From positions 882,001-946,000 of the forward strand of contig NZ_LMGT01000001.1 of NCBI RefSeq assembly GCF_001427825.1: 64,000 nucleotides of DNA, read 5' to 3'. Origin of the DNA: Brevundimonas sp. Root608. Its GTDB lineage: Bacteria; Pseudomonadota; Alphaproteobacteria; Caulobacterales; Caulobacteraceae. The position numbers and the translations under genes are program-made. The number at the start of each line of letters is the position of its first letter. The first letter of the stretch is position 1. Below are positions 28,601 through 36,687 of the stretch, piece after piece. The notes under the pieces are model-generated. The model made no database searches. It had not been told where the DNA came from and worked only from the letters and a program-made list of their open reading frames with translations.

Positions 28601-29081
28601 CTCGCTGGACACGGAAGAAGTGTTCGGTCGCAACTGGGGCCGGCTGGACTACTCCCTGCGCGGCAACTGGCTGATCGAGCAGAAGAACTTCACCAACATC
28701 TCGAACCCGAACGCTTTCGTCGAGAGCGCCAGCCTGGTGAACTTCCCCCGCGTTCGCTTCTCGTCGCAACTGACCTGGTCGCCGAACGACGTCTGGAGCC
28801 TGACCTGGGTGGCTGACTGGCAAGCGGCGCAGGACATCGTCCAGAACCGCGACCAGATCAACAACCCTGACCAGCGTCCGCCGGAGTTCTTCAACACGGG
28901 CGACTTCACCCGCCACGACTTCACCGTTCGCTACAATGTGGACGACAAGCTGTCGCTGCGCGCCGGGGTCACCAACGCCTTCGACGCCGAGCAACCCGCC
29001 TACTTCGGCACCGGCTTCATCGACAACATGGACCCGTACGGCACGCGCTTCTTCTTCGGTCTGAACTACCGCCCGTTCTAA
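25686..29081 (+). CDS. TonB-dependent outer-membrane receptor
   Basis: A 1131-residue outer-membrane transporter. A signal peptide ends VSAPAFAQ near residue 27, followed by a TonB-box-like EVVVTGSRIRR. The plug domain includes DYLATIPALSN, LANLRSLGSGRTLTLINGRR and IEIVTGGASSVYGADAVSGVLNFVLRK. The rest forms the barrel and ends in a terminal Phe (GLNYRPF), the usual outer-membrane insertion signal. The length and the LVNGRR-type plug match the large receptors abundant in Caulobacterales; the ligand is unknown. The upstream 214 bases presumably hold its promoter, and a terminator follows, so it is an independent unit within the fts cluster. Confidence 0.93.
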   Translation: MLLKRKYLFGSTILAGVMAVSAPAFAQSQLPGVTVQGQTDQDATEIGEVVVTGSRIRRDPTNAPTPLITVAREDLLTTGQTTMIDYLATIPALSNSVVPSDTTGSNLGDGGLSLANLRSLGSGRTLTLINGRRQVGSNGGSLAVDVDTIPRLLIENIEIVTGGASSVYGADAVSGVLNFVLRKDFEGMEIDANYGMINQDGQANTRVSALVGTNLLDDRLNLWAFGEYDHNDEVRILDIDWYRANPGTFGADADPTAPADGPVSDSIFDTGNTVVFNRRQLQILRWGQTTLANNQAASPRNDPDIPFVTCPTAGGFTTALAANCYNVQPGKTWVFEGTTARLADFGTRIGSTGANRTINVGGDGDNGADFGQLSRTPESTSYRYAAGANFAITPNVRFSIDAKYIDEETYDVSQPTFFDFYLNNLQPTNSVDNALATNAFLLNLDTTAYLPNNLRSAIQTNTQQNYSAPTLTAPGQPTTVTAAPFARHTLFGPDRSQLNFRELFQLNLALEGDLDSLWFVDNFNWSLSYNAGVAEAENVERGVDNQRMQLASDAVVDTAGVVNGRPGEVVCRAKLLRAQNPATLLGDSFRGGDLRNTPQGQAALDACVPLNVFGRGNQSPEALAYIDATINPTERNEQEQAIAFVSGELWDFFGAGPIGVALGVEYRREYTEGRGRTAATAGRFLFLNTGADFPGVEYESEEAFAELSIPLFRDSWLGEYAEISGSYRYFDYTTVGTGDVYGVNFVYRPIADIAFKTSFNTSFRAPNLGENFAPQSQTFFNGVVDPCDTRQIVAITNATDRANRVANCTTLFNQVAASRGLPAPSFDFNGATADPNDDYNPTYPSGIAGVSGGNPFLQPETSESFTFSTVLEPRFFPNFSLVLDYYEVEIKDVIAAVTPAAAALNCVQGPSLNPAACNTIFRLNSPVAGTTAEARSQAFEIGTPGNTGIGFIQGSINFAKLQTRGLDFTARYSLDTEEVFGRNWGRLDYSLRGNWLIEQKNFTNISNPNAFVESASLVNFPRVRFSSQLTWSPNDVWSLTWVADWQAAQDIVQNRDQINNPDQRPPEFFNTGDFTRHDFTVRYNVDDKLSLRAGVTNAFDAEQPAYFGTGFIDNMDPYGTRFFFGLNYRPF

Positions 29082-29107
29082 AGGCGGCGACTGAACCGAA
29101 ACGGAGA

Positions 29108-29134
29108 GGGCGGCTCGCGAGAGCCGCCCTTTTT
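29108..29134 (+). terminator. Rho-independent terminator after the receptor gene
   Basis: A perfect 9-base stem GGGCGGCTC / GAGCCGCCC with a GCGA loop is followed by TTTTT. It insulates ftsZ from read-through of the receptor gene. Confidence 0.9.
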
Positions 29135-29205
29135 CGTGCCCGAACCTGAAAACTGCTGGGAAGGTTAACGAAATCCGTGGCCCCGGGGCCGACTCAGCCT
29201 ACGGG

Positions 29206-29220
29206 GTAACACTCCCTTAA
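29206..29220. promoter_or_regulatory. Candidate CtrA site upstream of ftsZ
   Basis: GTAA-N7-TTAA (GTAACACTCCCTTAA) differs by one base from the CtrA consensus TTAA-N7-TTAA. It lies about 105-118 bases before the ftsZ start. CtrA represses ftsZ in Caulobacter crescentus, which makes the site plausible. Other TTAA half-sites nearby (29164, 29238) lack the right spacing. Confidence 0.45.
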
Positions 29221-29259
29221 GCAGTTCAGGTGTTTCCTTAACGCGCTCATAACCAATGC

Positions 29260-29275
29260 GAATCGGCGGGGAATC
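29260..29275. promoter_or_regulatory. Two GANTC (CcrM) sites in the ftsZ promoter region
   Basis: GAATC occurs at 29260-29264 and again at 29271-29275, 49-64 bases before the ftsZ ATG. GANTC is the CcrM methylation target, and ftsZ transcription is methylation-dependent in Caulobacter crescentus. A tandem GGTCGGATAA duplicate (29299-29318) follows, just before the start codon. Confidence 0.6.
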
Positions 29276-29323
29276 GCATCGGGGCAAGGCAAGGGCAGGG
29301 TCGGATAAGGTCGGATAAGAATT

Positions 29324-30934
29324 ATGTCTCTCTCGCTGGTGCGTCCGCAACACACGGAACTGAAGCCCCGTATCGTCGTCTTCGGCGTCGGAGGCGCGGG
29401 CGGGAACGCCGTCAACAACATGATCGACGCGGGCCTTGAAGGGGTCGAGTTCGTCGTCGCCAACACCGACGCGCAGCACCTGTCGTTCGCCAAGACCGAC
29501 CGCCGCGTCCAGCTGGGCGAAACCATCACCCAGGGCCTGGGCGCCGGCGCCCACCCCGAGGTCGGCATGAACGCCGCCGAGGAATCCGCCGAGGAAATCT
29601 ACGGGCACCTGGACGGCGCCCACATGGTCTTCATCACCGCCGGCATGGGCGGCGGCACCGGCACCGGCGCCGCGCCCGTCATCGCCAAATGCGCCCGCGA
29701 CCGCGGCATCCTGACGGTCGGCGTGGTGACCAAGCCCTTCACCTTCGAAGGCCGCCACCGCATGCGTCTGGCGGATGCGGGCATCGCCGAGCTGCAGCGC
29801 TACGTCGACACTCTGATCGTCATTCCGAACCAGAACCTGTTCCGCGTCGCCAACGAACGCACGACCTTCGCCGACGCCTTCGGCATGGCCGACCAGGTGC
29901 TGCACTCGGGCGTGCGCTCGATCACCGACCTGATGATCCTGCCGGGCCTGATCAACCTCGACTTCGCCGACGTCCGCGCCGTCATGTCCGAGATGGGCAA
30001 GGCGATGATGGGCACGGGCGAGGCCTCGGGCGAGGACCGCGCGCTGCAGGCCGCCCAGAACGCCATCGCCAATCCGCTGCTGGACGAGACCTCGCTGAAG
30101 GGCGCCAAGGCCGTGCTGGTGAACATCACCGGCGGCATGGACATGACCCTGCTGGAAGTCGACGAGGCCGCCAACGCCATCGCCGGCGAGGTGGACGCCG
30201 ACGCCAACATCATCTTCGGCGCCGCCTTCGACCCGGCCCTGGACGGCAAGATCCGCGTCTCGGTCGTGGCCACGGGCATGGAAGACCTGGCCGCCGCCAA
30301 GGGCGCGCCGGTTGCCGGAACCTCGGCCTTCGACACGCGCCGCCCGGCCGCCCCCTATGCCGCCTCGCGCGCCGAACCGGTCCGCAACGAACCCGCCCGC
30401 AGCGAGCCCGTCCGGGCCGAGGCCCCGCGCCAGCCCGAGCCGGCGCCGATCGTCCCGACCTTTCAGTCCGCCCAGCCGGCCTACGGGACTGCGGCCCGCG
30501 CTCCCGAGCCGCGCCCGGAACCCGTGATCCACGTCGCCGAGGACCGCGCACTGGAGCCGATCGTCGATCCCTGGGTCGAGGAGTATGAATCCTCGCCCCG
30601 CGCCCGCACGGCCGCCGAGACGACTGCCCCGGTCGCCCAGGGCGACCTGTACATGGACCGTTCGGCCGATCGCGCGCCCCAGCCGGAAACCCGGCGCGAG
30701 GAGCCGGCCTATGACGAGTACGACGACCGCGATCATCGCAAGTCGGGCTGGAGCCTGTTCGGCCGCGGCAAGCGTCAGCCGGCCCAGCCGACGTATCCGC
30801 CGTCGCGTCCGACCGAGTCCCGCATGACCGAGATGCGTCCGACCACCCAGGCCCAGCCGGCGCCCGAGCCGGATCTGAACCAGGCGGAAGACGATCTGGA
30901 AATCCCGTCCTTCCTGCGCCGCCTCGCCAACTAG
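29324..30934 (+). CDS. ftsZ: Cell division protein FtsZ
   Basis: Tubulin-like GTPase that assembles the Z-ring. The 536-residue length is long, as in Caulobacter, owing to a disordered linker. The globular domain has [15 protein letters not shown], the tubulin signature [14 protein letters not shown], and the T7 segment [13 protein letters not shown]. Residues from about 330 to 515 are a Pro/Ala/Arg/Glu-rich linker, and the C-terminal conserved peptide is [13 protein letters not shown], which binds FtsA and other partners. It has its own promoter region with cell-cycle-type motifs and a terminator. Confidence 0.97.
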   Translation: MSLSLVRPQHTELKPRIVVFGVGGAGGNAVNNMIDAGLEGVEFVVANTDAQHLSFAKTDRRVQLGETITQGLGAGAHPEVGMNAAEESAEEIYGHLDGAHMVFITAGMGGGTGTGAAPVIAKCARDRGILTVGVVTKPFTFEGRHRMRLADAGIAELQRYVDTLIVIPNQNLFRVANERTTFADAFGMADQVLHSGVRSITDLMILPGLINLDFADVRAVMSEMGKAMMGTGEASGEDRALQAAQNAIANPLLDETSLKGAKAVLVNITGGMDMTLLEVDEAANAIAGEVDADANIIFGAAFDPALDGKIRVSVVATGMEDLAAAKGAPVAGTSAFDTRRPAAPYAASRAEPVRNEPARSEPVRAEAPRQPEPAPIVPTFQSAQPAYGTAARAPEPRPEPVIHVAEDRALEPIVDPWVEEYESSPRARTAAETTAPVAQGDLYMDRSADRAPQPETRREEPAYDEYDDRDHRKSGWSLFGRGKRQPAQPTYPPSRPTESRMTEMRPTTQAQPAPEPDLNQAEDDLEIPSFLRRLAN

Positions 30935-30951
30935 TCTTCGACCGATCAGGA

Positions 30952-30981
30952 AAGCCCCGGAGCGCGAGCTCCGGGGCTTTT
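30952..30981 (+). terminator. Rho-independent terminator after ftsZ
   Basis: A 12-base perfect stem AAGCCCCGGAGC / GCTCCGGGGCTT with a GCGA loop, running into TTTT. It separates ftsZ from lpxC. Confidence 0.9.
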
Positions 30982-31111
30982 CGCGTCGAGTACGGTTACG
31001 AAAACCGAAACAATCGGAAACCCGACTTTCATTTCGCTGTTGCGGGGCCGTCGCTAGACGGTTGCTGGGGCGAAATCCGCACGGGTTGCGGGCATCGCGA
31101 TTGAGAGAGTT

Positions 31112-32017
31112 TTGAGCTTGCCGGTCAGCTACGACCATCGCCAGAGAACGACCGTCGCTCCCGCGATCATCGCGGGCGTGGGCGTGCACACGGGCGACCG
31201 GGTGCGTCTGGCCGTGCGTCCGGCCCCGGTCGGGACGGGCATCGTCTTCGTGCGGACGGACATCAAGGACCGCGACAACCGCATTCCGGTCTCGGGCGAG
31301 GCCGTCGTCGACGCCCGCCTGAACACCATGATCGAGAACGCCGCCGGGGTGCGCCTGTCGACCATCGAGCACCTGATGGCCGCCTTCGCGGCCCTGGGCG
31401 TATCGAACGCCGTGGTCGAGGTGGACGGCCCCGAGCTGCCGATCCTCGACGGTTCCGCGCTGCAATTCGTCCAGCTGCTGGACCGCGCCGGCTTCCGCCG
31501 CCAGGAGGCCCCGGTCCGCTACATCGAGATCCTCGAGCCGATCCGGGTCCAGGAAGGCGACAAGACCGCCGCCCTGCTGCCCTGCGACCGCTATGAGATG
31601 CGGTTCGAGATCGAGTTCGACACGCCGGTCATCGGCAACCAGGTGGTGGACTTCGTCGTCGACGAGGAAACCTTCCGCAACGAGATCATGGCCGCCCGCA
31701 CCTTCGGCTTCGCCCATGAGGTCGAGGCCCTGCGCCGCGCCGGCCTGGCCCGCGGCGGTTCGCTGGAAAACGCCGTGGTCATCGACGGCGACCAGATCCT
31801 GAACCCCGGCGGCCTGCGGATGGAGCGGGAGTTCGTCAAGCACAAGGCGCTGGACGCGATCGGCGACCTGTATGTGCTCGGCGCCCCTCTGCTGGGCCGC
31901 TACGAGGGCGTCAAGGCGGGCCACCACATCAACAACCTGCTGGTCCGCGAACTGCTGGCCAATCCGCAGGCGTGGCGCGAAGTGACCGGCGCGCCGGAAC
32001 TGGCGATGGCGGGTTAA
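31112..32017 (+). CDS. lpxC: UDP-3-O-acyl-N-acetylglucosamine deacetylase
   Basis: Zinc deacetylase that commits UDP-acyl-GlcNAc to lipid A synthesis. The 301-residue protein has the zinc motif STIEHLMAAF (His87), GPELPILDGSALQF, RTFGFAHEVEALRRAGLARGGSLENA, and KHKALDAIGDLY with the remaining zinc ligands and catalytic His. It appears to start at a TTG at 31112, since no ATG lies in frame near the family's N-terminus; a second TTG two codons on is possible. A TTG start could limit expression of this tightly controlled enzyme. Confidence 0.95.
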   Translation: MSLPVSYDHRQRTTVAPAIIAGVGVHTGDRVRLAVRPAPVGTGIVFVRTDIKDRDNRIPVSGEAVVDARLNTMIENAAGVRLSTIEHLMAAFAALGVSNAVVEVDGPELPILDGSALQFVQLLDRAGFRRQEAPVRYIEILEPIRVQEGDKTAALLPCDRYEMRFEIEFDTPVIGNQVVDFVVDEETFRNEIMAARTFGFAHEVEALRRAGLARGGSLENAVVIDGDQILNPGGLRMEREFVKHKALDAIGDLYVLGAPLLGRYEGVKAGHHINNLLVRELLANPQAWREVTGAPELAMAG

Positions 32018-32109
32018 AAACCGGCCGCTGGACGACGGGGAATTCGACGACGCTTTTCGCGTGATTTCGGATACCGGATCCGGGGAATCGAGAGACGACG
32101 GCTACGGCC

Positions 32110-32880
32110 TCAGCGAAGGCTGATCGCGCTCATCATCCGGCCGAAGTCCGGCTCTCCATTCAGCCAGGCCCGCCGGTTCGAGAAGAACCGAACCTCGTCC
32201 ACGCGCGTATCGTGGCCGGTCCAGGCCGCGTCGCCGACGCCGGCCTGTTCGAGACGCCACAACACGAAGCCGGGAAGATCGAACAGCCGTTTGTCCGGCG
32301 CCGCGCCGGGCGCGAAGAAGCGGCCGCTGCCGGGATCGTGGTGATCGAACCGGCCCTGAAAGTCGGCGCCGACCTCGTAACTGGCCTGGGCGATGCAGGG
32401 GCCGACCACGGCGACCATGCGCCGGGGCTCGGCGCCGAGGGCCTGCATGGCCGCGACGGTGGAGTGGATGACGCCGTCCAGGGCTCCCTTCCAGCCGGCG
32501 TGGGCTGCGCCGACGATCCCCGCCTCGGGATCCGCCAGCAACACCGGTGCGCAGTCCGCCGTCAGGACGGCGCAGATCACGCTCGGCGCGGCCGTGACGG
32601 TGGCGTCGCCCTCCGGCCGGTCGCCCTTCCAGCCGGCTTCGGCGACCCGGGCGAGGCTGGAGTGGATCTGGTAGCAGGCGGCGAAGTCGTCGGGGACGCC
32701 GCCCATATGCGCCGCCACCCGTCTCCGGTTTTCCGCCACGGCGGCGGGGTAGTCGGTGGAGCCGACGCCGGTGTTCAGACTGGCATAAATGCCGGTGGAA
32801 ACGCCGCCCTGGCGCGTGAAGAAGCCATGGCGGACGCCCGCCTTGTCCAGCAGCGAGTGGGTGATCGGTTCCAGCGTCAT
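32110..32880 (-). CDS. pgeF: Peptidoglycan editing factor PgeF (YfiH/laccase-domain protein)
   Basis: A 256-residue protein of the DUF152 family, long called multicopper polyphenol oxidase but shown in Escherichia coli to prevent misincorporated amino acids in muropeptides. The metal and catalytic residues are visible: CYQIHSS (His73), TADCAPVLL (Cys110) and AAHAGWKGAL (His127). Its ATG overlaps the MidA-like stop by four bases. Operon partners are midA and lgt. Confidence 0.9.
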   Translation of the reverse strand: MTLEPITHSLLDKAGVRHGFFTRQGGVSTGIYASLNTGVGSTDYPAAVAENRRRVAAHMGGVPDDFAACYQIHSSLARVAEAGWKGDRPEGDATVTAAPSVICAVLTADCAPVLLADPEAGIVGAAHAGWKGALDGVIHSTVAAMQALGAEPRRMVAVVGPCIAQASYEVGADFQGRFDHHDPGSGRFFAPGAAPDKRLFDLPGFVLWRLEQAGVGDAAWTGHDTRVDEVRFFSNRRAWLNGEPDFGRMMSAISLR

Positions 32881-33962
32881 ATCCCGTCCTCGAAACCCGG
32901 GACCACCAGGCTACGGGGCGAGAAGACCACGCAGGCCTTGAACAGCGTCCCCATCTGGTCGTCCGCAGTCAGGCGGGCCAGCTGGCGCTCGATGACGGGC
33001 GCCGCGTCAGGCCGTCCCGCCTTCAACCGGTCTGCGCGGGCTTCGATCCCGAGCCGCCGGAGGAATTCACCCTGACCCAGGGTTCCGGTGACGTCGGCCC
33101 CCGCGCGGACGGCGGCCTCCAGCACCGTCGGGAAGTCGGCCCACTGGGTCAGGTCGGCCTCGCCCGGCGTTTCCAGCGGATCGACCTTCTGATGCCGCCG
33201 CAGGGCCTGAAGCGTGTCGCCGGCCTCGGGCCTGGCGCGGCCGTAGTCGATCAGCAGGGCGGCCCCGGAGGCCGCCTTTACCAAGGCCGCCACGTCGCGG
33301 CCGAAGGCGGCCTGCTGATCGGACATCTCGACCGTCTGGCCCGGCTCGACCGCGAACGCGGGACGGGTGAAGCCGCCGGTGATGCGCACCAGGCCGAAGG
33401 TCAGGCCGCCGTCGTCGGTCACGCCGACGCGGCGCTCGGCCCAGCCGTCGTCCGTCTTCACGAACTGGCGCGCGGGCAGGCAGTCCAGCACCTCGTTGGC
33501 GATCAGGATGACGGGGGCGTCGGTCTCGACCCGGTTCAGGTCCCTGACCCAGCGCGGATGAACATCGCTGTCGTTCAGCATTCGCGCCTGTGCCGCGCGC
33601 AGGGGCGGGCTGGGTTCGATCAGGACCAAGTCGACGGCAGAGAGGAAATCGGGCGCCAGCCGCGCCGCGCGCAGGGCGTCGGCCATCAATGTGCCGTCGC
33701 CGGGTCCGACCTCGACCAGCCGGATCCGCTCGGGCGCGCCCAGCCGCCGCCACAGCTCGACCGCCCAGAGGCCGATCAGCTCGCCGAACATCTGGCTGAC
33801 CATCGGCGCGGTGACGAAGTCGCCGCTCGCCCCGATCGCCGGGCGGGTGGCGTAATAGCCGCCCTCGGGATCGTGCAGGCAGCGGGCGACATAGTCGGCC
33901 ACCGTCATCGGGCCGGTCAGGGCGATCTCCCGCGCCAGTCTGTCCCCAAGCGAAGCGCCCAT
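32877..33962 (-). CDS. MidA/NDUFAF7-family SAM-dependent methyltransferase
   Basis: A 361-residue protein arginine methyltransferase-like enzyme. GGYYATRPAIGASGDFVTAPMVSQMFGELIG is the family hallmark, and IRLVEVGPGDGTLMADAL is the SAM-binding motif. The mitochondrial homologue methylates NDUFS2 during complex I assembly; a similar role in bacteria is inferred, not shown. It begins 3 bases after lgt and overlaps pgeF by ATGA, so the three genes are one operon. Confidence 0.9.
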   Translation of the reverse strand: MGASLGDRLAREIALTGPMTVADYVARCLHDPEGGYYATRPAIGASGDFVTAPMVSQMFGELIGLWAVELWRRLGAPERIRLVEVGPGDGTLMADALRAARLAPDFLSAVDLVLIEPSPPLRAAQARMLNDSDVHPRWVRDLNRVETDAPVILIANEVLDCLPARQFVKTDDGWAERRVGVTDDGGLTFGLVRITGGFTRPAFAVEPGQTVEMSDQQAAFGRDVAALVKAASGAALLIDYGRARPEAGDTLQALRRHQKVDPLETPGEADLTQWADFPTVLEAAVRAGADVTGTLGQGEFLRRLGIEARADRLKAGRPDAAPVIERQLARLTADDQMGTLFKACVVFSPRSLVVPGFEDGI

Positions 33963-33965
33963 GGA

Positions 33966-34835
33966 TCAGGCGGCGGCGGGCGGCCGGCTCCAGGCGCGCC
34001 AGATCAGAACCGCCCCGATGATCATCATCGGGATCGACAGGATCATGCCCATGGTCAGACCCAGCGGCAGGTTGTCGAGACCGGCGTCGGGCTGGCGCAC
34101 ATTCTCCAGCAGGGCGCGGGACAGGCCGTAGCCGAACAGGAAGACGCCGGTGACATAGCCGGGCTTGGACAGCAGCCTGCATTTGTGGATGGCGAACCAC
34201 AGGATGGCGAACAGGACCAGGCCCTCGAGGCCGGCTTCGTACAGCTGGCTGGGATGGCGGGGCACGTCGCCGGCTGGGCAGCCGTTATAGAGCCGATAGA
34301 TGCGGTCGTTGCAGAAGCGGACCGCCCAGGGGACGGTCGTCTCGCGGCCCCAGAGCTCGCCGTTGATGAAGTTGGCGAGGCGGCCGAAGAACAGGCCGAT
34401 CGGCGCGGCGGGGGCCACGAGATCGCCAAGGCTCAGCAGCCGGATCTTGTGCCGCCAGGCGAACCAGACGATCGCGACCGAAACCCCGATCAGGCCGCCG
34501 TGGAAGGACATGCCGCCGTCCCACAGGCGGAACAGCGCCAGCCGTTCGCCCCAGTCGGCGCCCGTGAACAGGCGGCCGTACAGCTCGGGTTGGTAGAAGA
34601 GGGCGAAGCCCAGGCGCCCGCCGAGGATGATGCCGAGGGTGATGTAGAGGACCAGATCGTCCAGCTGCAGGGTCGTGACCGGCGGCTTCGCGGGCTGCCA
34701 CAGGGCGTTGGCCTTCACCAGCCGGGCGCAGTACCACCAGCCCAGGACGATGCCGGCGACATAGGCCAGCGCATACCAGCGGATATCCAGCGGGCCGATG
34801 CTGAGCAGCACCGGATCGAACTCGGGGAATTGCAC
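33966..34835 (-). CDS. lgt: Prolipoprotein diacylglyceryl transferase
   Basis: Inner-membrane enzyme that attaches diacylglycerol to the lipobox cysteine of prolipoproteins, needed by the lipoproteins in this window. The polytopic protein has LDIRWYALAYVAG, MSFHGGLIGV and GRLANFINGELWGR, the Lgt signature. Two GTG codons compete as start: the one at 34839-34841 overlaps the AGGAG ribosome site (34841-34845), whereas the one at 34833-34835 sits 5 bases after it, so I choose the latter (289 residues). Confidence 0.94.
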   Translation of the reverse strand: MQFPEFDPVLLSIGPLDIRWYALAYVAGIVLGWWYCARLVKANALWQPAKPPVTTLQLDDLVLYITLGIILGGRLGFALFYQPELYGRLFTGADWGERLALFRLWDGGMSFHGGLIGVSVAIVWFAWRHKIRLLSLGDLVAPAAPIGLFFGRLANFINGELWGRETTVPWAVRFCNDRIYRLYNGCPAGDVPRHPSQLYEAGLEGLVLFAILWFAIHKCRLLSKPGYVTGVFLFGYGLSRALLENVRQPDAGLDNLPLGLTMGMILSIPMMIIGAVLIWRAWSRPPAAA

Positions 34836-34840
34836 GGGCA

Positions 34841-34845
34841 CTCCT
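34841..34845 (-). promoter_or_regulatory. lgt ribosome-binding site that decides the start
   Basis: AGGAG on the minus strand directly overlaps the first GTG and lies 5 bases from the second GTG, favouring the second codon as the lgt start. Confidence 0.6.
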
Positions 34846-35025
34846 GTCGAAGGGTCTCGAAGGGCGGTTTAGCAAGCGTCGCCGGGCGCGTCCCTGAATT
34901 TTCCGCAACACGGCGTCGCCCGGCGCCCAAATCAGGCCATAGGTCGCATCGACAGCAAGGTTTCGTTCACCATATCGGGTGAACCTTCATTAACGACGCT
35001 CGCCCGTTCGAGCCGGAGCCCGCAG

Positions 35026-35313
35026 ATGCAGACGCGCAACCCCATCCTCGACGAGTTCGCCAAGCTGACGACCGGCGCCATGGGCCTGGCCCAGGCGGCG
35101 GGCGAGGAGGCGAAGACGGCCTTCCGTGCACAGACGGACCGCATGGCCGCGGAACTGGACCTGGTCCGCCGCGACGAGTTCGACGCGCTGAAGGCCGAGA
35201 TCGCCGCCCTGCGCGCCGAGGTCGCGGCGCTGAAAACCCCTGCAAAGGCTGGAAAAAAGCCTGCCACGGGAACGTCCACAGGGTCGGTTCCCCCTCAGGA
35301 CGCAGCCGGTTGA
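35026..35313 (+). CDS. ubiK: UbiK-family accessory factor (BMFP domain)
   Basis: A 95-residue protein resembling UbiK/YqiC, an accessory factor for ubiquinone synthesis that binds membranes as a coiled coil. MQTRNPILDEFAKLTTGAMGLAQAAGEEAKTAFRAQTDR is followed by the BMFP-type helix RRDEFDALKAEIAALRAEVAALK, with clear heptad spacing of Leu and Ala. The Lys/Thr-rich tail is probably disordered. It diverges from the lgt operon. Confidence 0.85.
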   Translation: MQTRNPILDEFAKLTTGAMGLAQAAGEEAKTAFRAQTDRMAAELDLVRRDEFDALKAEIAALRAEVAALKTPAKAGKKPATGTSTGSVPPQDAAG

Positions 35314-35377
35314 GCCGAATCTGCGAACCCGCCTACCGTTGCGTGACGGGGCGTGAGTCGCGCCCGGAGAGTGCCTG

Positions 35378-35881
35378 ATGGACGCTGTACGGCCCGAAGA
35401 AGTCGATGTTCCCTACGATCCGCTGGATGTCGTGGAACACGTCCTGGTGGCCGAAAACCTGCCGTTCGACCGGACCGACGAGGGCGATCTGGCCTTCGCC
35501 CTGGCCGGCGACTGGAAGGACTATGAGCTGTGGTTCGCCTGGCGGCCGGAGGGCGACTGCCTTCAGCTGTGCTGCGCCCTGGACCTGCAGGCGAAGAAGT
35601 CGCGGCGCGCCGCCGCCTATGAACTGGTCGGCCTGATCAACCAGCGCACCTGGATGGGCCATTTCGAGGTCTGGGCCGAGGACGGCGAGATCGTCTTCCG
35701 CCACTCGCTGGCCCTGCCGATGGGCGAGCGCCCCACCCTGGCCCAGGCGGCCTCGATGATCGACGCGGCGGTCGAGGCCGCGGACCGCTACTACCCGGCC
35801 TTCGACTTCATGATCCGCGGATCGAAGAAGCCGCAGGAGGCGATCGACGCCTGCCTGTTCGAGACCGTCGGCACCGCCTGA
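35378..35881 (+). CDS. YbjN-domain protein
   Basis: A 167-residue protein of the YbjN family, a type III secretion chaperone-like fold of uncertain role. Typical parts are YDPLDVVEHVLVAENLPFDRTDEGDLAFAL, YELWFAWRPEGDCLQLCCALDL and the C-terminal YYPAFDFMIRGSKKPQEAIDACLFE. GGAGA precedes the ATG. It sits between ubiK and proC with only 5 bases to proC, an arrangement that suggests co-transcription. Confidence 0.85.
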   Translation: MDAVRPEEVDVPYDPLDVVEHVLVAENLPFDRTDEGDLAFALAGDWKDYELWFAWRPEGDCLQLCCALDLQAKKSRRAAAYELVGLINQRTWMGHFEVWAEDGEIVFRHSLALPMGERPTLAQAASMIDAAVEAADRYYPAFDFMIRGSKKPQEAIDACLFETVGTA

Positions 35882-35886
35882 CGGCC

Positions 35887-36687
35887 ATGACCCCTCTCGT
35901 CCCCTCGGGCCCCGTCGTCCTGCTGGGCTGCGGCCGGCTGGGTTCGGCCATCGTCGAGGGGTGGCTGAAGACCGGGACGGTCGCGGCGACCGACCTGATC
36001 ATCCTGACGCCCTCGGACAAGCCGGCCGCCGAGGCGGCGCGGGCCCGGGGCGCGCGGATCAATCCGCCGATGGAGGCGCTGGCGGCCGCGCGGGCGCTGG
36101 TGCTGGCGGTGAAGCCTGCGATCTGGCGCGCGGCGCTGGCTCCGCTGACGGCCCATCTGGGCCCGCAGACGCGGCTGGTTTCCGTCATGGCGGGGGTTCC
36201 GGCGGCCGAGATCGCCTTGGCCTCCGCGCGGCCTGTCGCCCGGGTCATGCCGACGACCGCGGTGGCGCAGGGGCGCGGCGTCGCCGCCCTGTGGTCCTCC
36301 GATGCCGAGACGCGCGAGCTGGCGCGCGTTCTGTTCGCCGGCATGGCCGATGTCGTGGACCTCGAGTCCGAAGCCCAAATCGACATCGCCACGGCGGTGG
36401 CGGGCTCCGCTCCCGCCTTCATCTATGCCTTCGTCCAGGCCCTGGCCGAGGCGGGGCGGGCGGACGGCTTGTCGGCCGGGGCGGCGCAACGACTGGCCCG
36501 CGGCGCCCTGCGGTCGGCGGGAGCCGGAGTCGAGACGGAGGAGTCGCTGGACGCGCTGATCGCCCGCATCGCGTCACCCGGCGGCACGACGCGCGCGGGT
36601 CTCGACGCCATGGCGGCCGGCGGCGATCTGGAGCGCGCGGCGAGGGCGGCCGTCGCCGCCGCCGTGCAGCGGGCGCGAACCCTCTAG
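35887..36687 (+). CDS. proC: Pyrroline-5-carboxylate reductase
   Basis: Last enzyme of proline synthesis, reducing pyrroline-5-carboxylate with NAD(P)H. The 266-residue protein shows the Rossmann start VVLLGCGRLGSAIVEGWL, LVLAVKPAIWRAALAPL, VARVMPTTAVAQGRGVAAL, and the family signature SPGGTTRAGLDAMAAGGDLERA near the end. Its TAG shares CTAG with the convergent exported-protein gene. Confidence 0.95.
   Translation: MTPLVPSGPVVLLGCGRLGSAIVEGWLKTGTVAATDLIILTPSDKPAAEAARARGARINPPMEALAAARALVLAVKPAIWRAALAPLTAHLGPQTRLVSVMAGVPAAEIALASARPVARVMPTTAVAQGRGVAALWSSDAETRELARVLFAGMADVVDLESEAQIDIATAVAGSAPAFIYAFVQALAEAGRADGLSAGAAQRLARGALRSAGAGVETEESLDALIARIASPGGTTRAGLDAMAAGGDLERAARAAVAAAVQRARTL

Noticed and set aside
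25512-28994. A 1160-codon open frame on the minus strand
   Set aside because: It runs antisense to the TonB-dependent receptor, has no domain or signal peptide, and arises from high GC content in the opposite frame.
29164-29242. TTAA...TTAA pair as a full CtrA site upstream of ftsZ
   Set aside because: The TTAA copies at 29217 and 29238 are separated by 17 bases rather than 7; only the GTAA-N7-TTAA version is kept as a candidate.
29165-31927. A 920-codon open frame on the minus strand over ftsZ and lpxC
   Set aside because: Antisense to two confident genes, His/Gly/Asp-rich without any recognisable motif.
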